DNA of 64,000 nt from Comamonadaceae bacterium (GTDB lineage Bacteria; Pseudomonadota; Gammaproteobacteria; Burkholderiales; Burkholderiaceae_C). The notes under the pieces are model-generated. The model worked only from the letters and a program-made list of their open reading frames with translations. It did no database searches and was not told the origin of the DNA. Shown piece after piece: positions 61,946 to 64,000 of this stretch. How positions within the stretch are numbered: position 1 is the stretch's first letter; each line of letters starts with the position of its first letter. The DNA lies in NCBI GenBank assembly GCA_027485235.1, contig JAIXRJ010000021.1:21496-85495 (forward strand), written 5' to 3'. Both the position numbers and the translations under genes were made by a program.

Positions 61946-62101
61946 ACCATGGACCGCCATGAACGCCCTCATCATGGCGTGGGCAATTTTGTTGGGCTCA
62001 AACGGCACCACTGCGGCGTTGCGGCGAATGATTTGGTAATGGGCCAGTGCTTGGATCTCTCCTGCAGGCTCCGAAAAGGATGTTTCTTTCCAAGTCAACA
62101 T
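61946..62101 (-). pseudogene. nrdA 5' remnant (ATP-cone of ribonucleotide reductase)
   Basis: 52 residues from an ATG with GGAGA before it. QALAHYQIIRRNAAVVPFEP then NKIAHAMMRAFMAVHG is the ATP-cone start of class Ia ribonucleotide reductase alpha subunits. After HG the similarity ends and the frame runs on as nonsense to 61745. The rest of nrdA is missing. The break lies directly upstream of the RES antitoxin, so the toxin-antitoxin module, or a deletion, may have cut a duplicate gene copy. Confidence 0.7.
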
Positions 62102-62574
62102 GTGTGCTTCTCCAGCTCACGAGGTGCTCTATTGCAACTCACAGGGAATATTTTGGATCATTACGATTGATTTGTCAAGTTCGTAAAGTTGGAAAACTCC
62201 ATCTTTTTTGCAGTGCATCAGATTCGGCACTCAGAGGTAAGTCTATGCAAGCCCAATGGTGTCTGCTTTGCACACATTTACATCGGCACACTTCACCGAC
62301 TCAAGTTCAAATCCGACCTGGGGAATTGAACTCCCATCCATACAAGGGCTGCCTCAGATCGAACATCGGCACCCTTCGTTGGTAGTCAGCTTGGCAGCGG
62401 TAGCAGTCCCTCGCGCCTTTCAGTCATTGGACCGCTGCCAACAAGCAGAAACTCCTAATCTGAACAAAAGTCCCCCTGCAGTAACAGGTAGCTGTCGAAC
62501 GCGGGAGGCCTGAGGGATACATTACATTGGGTACCACGATAAATCTACACCACTCAAAGGAGTATTGATCTCAT
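62102..62574. other. Gene-free stretch between nrdA remnant and HNH gene
   Basis: 473 bases with no gene I can support. AAAGGAG at about 62554-62560 is a likely ribosome binding site for the next gene but lies about 14 bases from its ATG. Confidence 0.35.
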
Positions 62575-63222
62575 ATGGAACTTGGAAATCCTTTGATGTC
62601 TCGGGCCGCAGAAGTCCTTACCAAAGAACTCGGCTCACCATCGCGTGAGACAGTTAAGGTCATCGCATGGAACGCGAGGCCCGATCTTGGAGTTGTGCTC
62701 CAAATTGACCAGCCCAACCGAGAACAAGGTGCCTTCATTTGGGTGCCATATCCTCCCGATGGTCAGCCGGTACCTGAGATCGCTCTCGAATATCCCGGTG
62801 AATCTGGGCGTCACAGCAATACCTATCCTTCTCCCGGTCTGGGGCGCGGTTTCCCCGCACTTAAGTTAGCGGTTAAAACAGAGTCGGAGTTGGAAGACAC
62901 AATTTCCTTCATTAAGGCATTCCGTGACTCCATGCCTCTCCCCGTAGTCAAGTTGCAGCCCGCTGAGCCGCAATCTCCCGTGCCAGTCGATGTATCGTGC
63001 ATGCCACCGGTGAAAGAGCAGCCGACTCGTCGTGAAGCAATACCCCGCGCTGTTCAGCGTGAAGTGTGGCAGCGCGATGGTGGGCGCTGCGTTGAATGTG
63101 ACACGCGAGAGAAGCTGTGCTTCGACCACATCGTTCCCTTTTTTCGTGGCGGTAGCAATTCCATTCGCAACCTTCAACTCCTGTGCGAGCGTTGCAATCT
63201 TTCAAAGGGTAATCGCATTTGA
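62575..63222 (+). CDS. HNH-endonuclease-domain protein
   Basis: 215 residues. The C-terminal about 55 are a complete HNH domain: VWQRDGGRCVECDTREKLCF, DHIVPFFRGGSNSIRNL and LLCERCNLSKGNRI, with two Cys pairs for structural zinc and the catalytic DH. The N-terminal about 115 residues are a separate beta-rich domain of unknown role, joined by a Pro-rich linker. It may be a nuclease of a defence system or mobile DNA. The start at 62575 is the first ATG; the Met at 62596 is an alternative. Confidence 0.8.
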   Translation: MELGNPLMSRAAEVLTKELGSPSRETVKVIAWNARPDLGVVLQIDQPNREQGAFIWVPYPPDGQPVPEIALEYPGESGRHSNTYPSPGLGRGFPALKLAVKTESELEDTISFIKAFRDSMPLPVVKLQPAEPQSPVPVDVSCMPPVKEQPTRREAIPRAVQREVWQRDGGRCVECDTREKLCFDHIVPFFRGGSNSIRNLQLLCERCNLSKGNRI

Positions 63223-63399
63223 ACGTGGTACCAAAACCTGCAGTCGAGCGGATCTTTTCCGAAAGCCCTCACACTCATTGAAAGACCAGTTCCAGCCTGT
63301 TTGAGGGATGGTGCCAAAGCAGCGGAAGCGGTCGCTCGAAGCAATTAAACACTTAGGCTGCCTCCGGCCAAAACCGGTCACTAAAAGCTTTTATTTGTG
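63223..63399. other. Spacer between HNH and CbiX-like genes
   Basis: 177 bases between the convergent 3' ends. It holds GGCTGCCTCCGG-type sequence but no terminator with a T-run that I can define. Confidence 0.3.
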
Positions 63400-63792
63400 T
63401 CAAAGCTTGGAGGTCATTGCCGCGCAAGACAAGGCGTAATCGACCAAGGCAGCCTGAACTGCTGTCGCTTCGCCGAGCGCCGTAGTCACTTGCACCGTCA
63501 CATTTGGATGGGCCTGAGAGAAACGATCAATGGCCTCGTTCAAATCAGTTTTTATGTGTTTTCCGCTAGCCCAGAAGAAGGGTACAACAACAATCGACTG
63601 TTCACCTTCTTGCGCTATGGCCTGCAGCGCATCGGACAACTCAGGTTGCATGAATTCCAGAAATGCCAGCTCGCAATGGCCGGGGTATTGGACTGCAATA
63701 CGCTGACACACCGCGTCAAGTGGCTCGCGCCATGCAGGGTCGCGCGAGCCGTGAGCGAACAAAAGCAAAGCGGGGGAGCGTGTGTCGGTCAT
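63400..63792 (-). CDS. CbiX-like sirohydrochlorin chelatase
   Basis: 130 residues of the CbiX/SirB single-domain type: LLLFAHGSRDPAWREPL with the metal-binding His, ELAFLEFMQPELSDAL with the acidic residues, and VVVPFFWASGKHIKTDL with a second His. It inserts iron or cobalt into sirohydrochlorin. It overlaps the methyltransferase gene by 4 bases. The start at 63792 is the conserved one. Confidence 0.9.
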   Translation of the reverse strand: MTDTRSPALLLFAHGSRDPAWREPLDAVCQRIAVQYPGHCELAFLEFMQPELSDALQAIAQEGEQSIVVVPFFWASGKHIKTDLNEAIDRFSQAHPNVTVQVTTALGEATAVQAALVDYALSCAAMTSKL

Positions 63793-64000
63793 GCAGCGCA
63801 TCTCAATGACAGGGACGACTTCTCTTTCAATGCACACAAAGCAGTCAAAACATCGCCTACAGCGATGATGCAAGGGCTGCCAATTCCCTCGTTATGCAAT
63901 GTGTTGTGCAAAGCGTCCAAGGTGGTAACAGCATACCGCTGGTCATGGCGGCTGGCGTTTTGCACCACCGCCACTGAAGTTTTCGCGGGCAAGCCTTGAA
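63789..64000 (-). CDS. Uroporphyrinogen-III C-methyltransferase, 3' part
   Basis: The last about 70 residues of a SUMT/CobA-type enzyme: LPAKTSVAVVQNASRHDQR and PCIIAVGDVLTAL. It makes precorrin-2 from uroporphyrinogen III. The gene continues past the window end. With the CbiX-like gene it gives the first and last steps to siroheme, used by sulfite and nitrite reductases. Confidence 0.85.
   Translation of the reverse strand, partial: QGLPAKTSVAVVQNASRHDQRYAVTTLDALHNTLHNEGIGSPCIIAVGDVLTALCALKEKSSLSLRCAA

Noticed and set aside
61717..61950. A 77-residue ORF whose stop overlaps the antitoxin ATG
   Set aside because: Unusual His/Ser/Cys-rich composition, no ribosome binding site and no domain. 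It covers the junction left by the nrdA break.
1..64000. CRISPR arrays, rRNA genes or a prophage structural region
   Set aside because: I saw no regularly spaced direct repeats, no rRNA segments and no phage head or tail genes; the mobile parts are IS, integrase and resolvase remnants only.

Overview
The window looks like chromosomal DNA of a betaproteobacterium, most likely Burkholderiales/Comamonadaceae. The support is the housekeeping block (hemW, rdgB, rph, yicC, gmk, rpoZ, spoT, greB), the fairly high G+C and the urtABCDE plus ureDABCEFG layout. The species cannot be named from the sequence alone.

Positions 1-14695 are a nitrogen-scavenging region. An SsuABC/TauABC-type transporter (5' end outside the window) runs straight into ureD. 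A urea ABC transporter, urtABCDE, lies on the minus strand and diverges from the urease operon ureA-(small membrane protein)-ureB-ureC-ureE-ureF-ureG.

Positions 14765-25009 look like a decayed genomic island. A tRNA-Ser(UGA) gene at 14765-14852 has its last 16 bases repeated exactly at 24994-25009, and a P4-type integrase fragment lies about 215 bases inside that second copy. Between the two copies are a frameshifted small secreted-protein gene, a degraded IS3-family element, an A+T-rich glycosyltransferase-sulfotransferase fusion, a resolvase remnant and a TctC/Bug-type binding protein. The first half of a biosynthetic locus is also there.

That biosynthetic locus (20070-28150) is the most novel content. 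It holds a class I O-methyltransferase, a 1060-residue fusion of an adenylation domain to a cyanophycin-synthetase-like ATP-grasp domain, and a second, stand-alone ATP-grasp ligase of the same type. Convergent to these are an HExxH protein resembling the alpha-ketoglutarate-dependent peptide beta-hydroxylases and a 73-residue peptide carrying five tandem four-residue repeats (hydrophobic-Gly-x-Lys, one with Pro). The peptide gene has a strong ribosome binding site and a good promoter. I read it as a candidate ribosomally made, modified peptide (RiPP) pathway; this is inference.

Positions 28434-41067 look like a catabolic cluster for a ketone or alicyclic/aromatic compound: a 4-hydroxyacetophenone-type Baeyer-Villiger monooxygenase, a MarR regulator, an alpha/beta hydrolase, a complete branched-chain-amino-acid-type ABC transporter, three short-chain dehydrogenases, a luciferase-like monooxygenase and a TetR regulator.

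Positions 41285-49821 are mostly housekeeping genes and end in a tRNA-Arg(ACG). Positions 49876-56069 hold a dipeptide/oligopeptide ABC transporter divergent from a P1-family (DmpA-like) aminopeptidase. Positions 56070-63222 are accessory: an FkbM-type methyltransferase, a TPR/O-GlcNAc-transferase-like protein, a RES-type toxin-antitoxin pair next to a broken nrdA start, and an HNH protein. The window ends in a siroheme/cobalamin-type pair (cbiX-like gene and the 3' part of a uroporphyrinogen methyltransferase gene).
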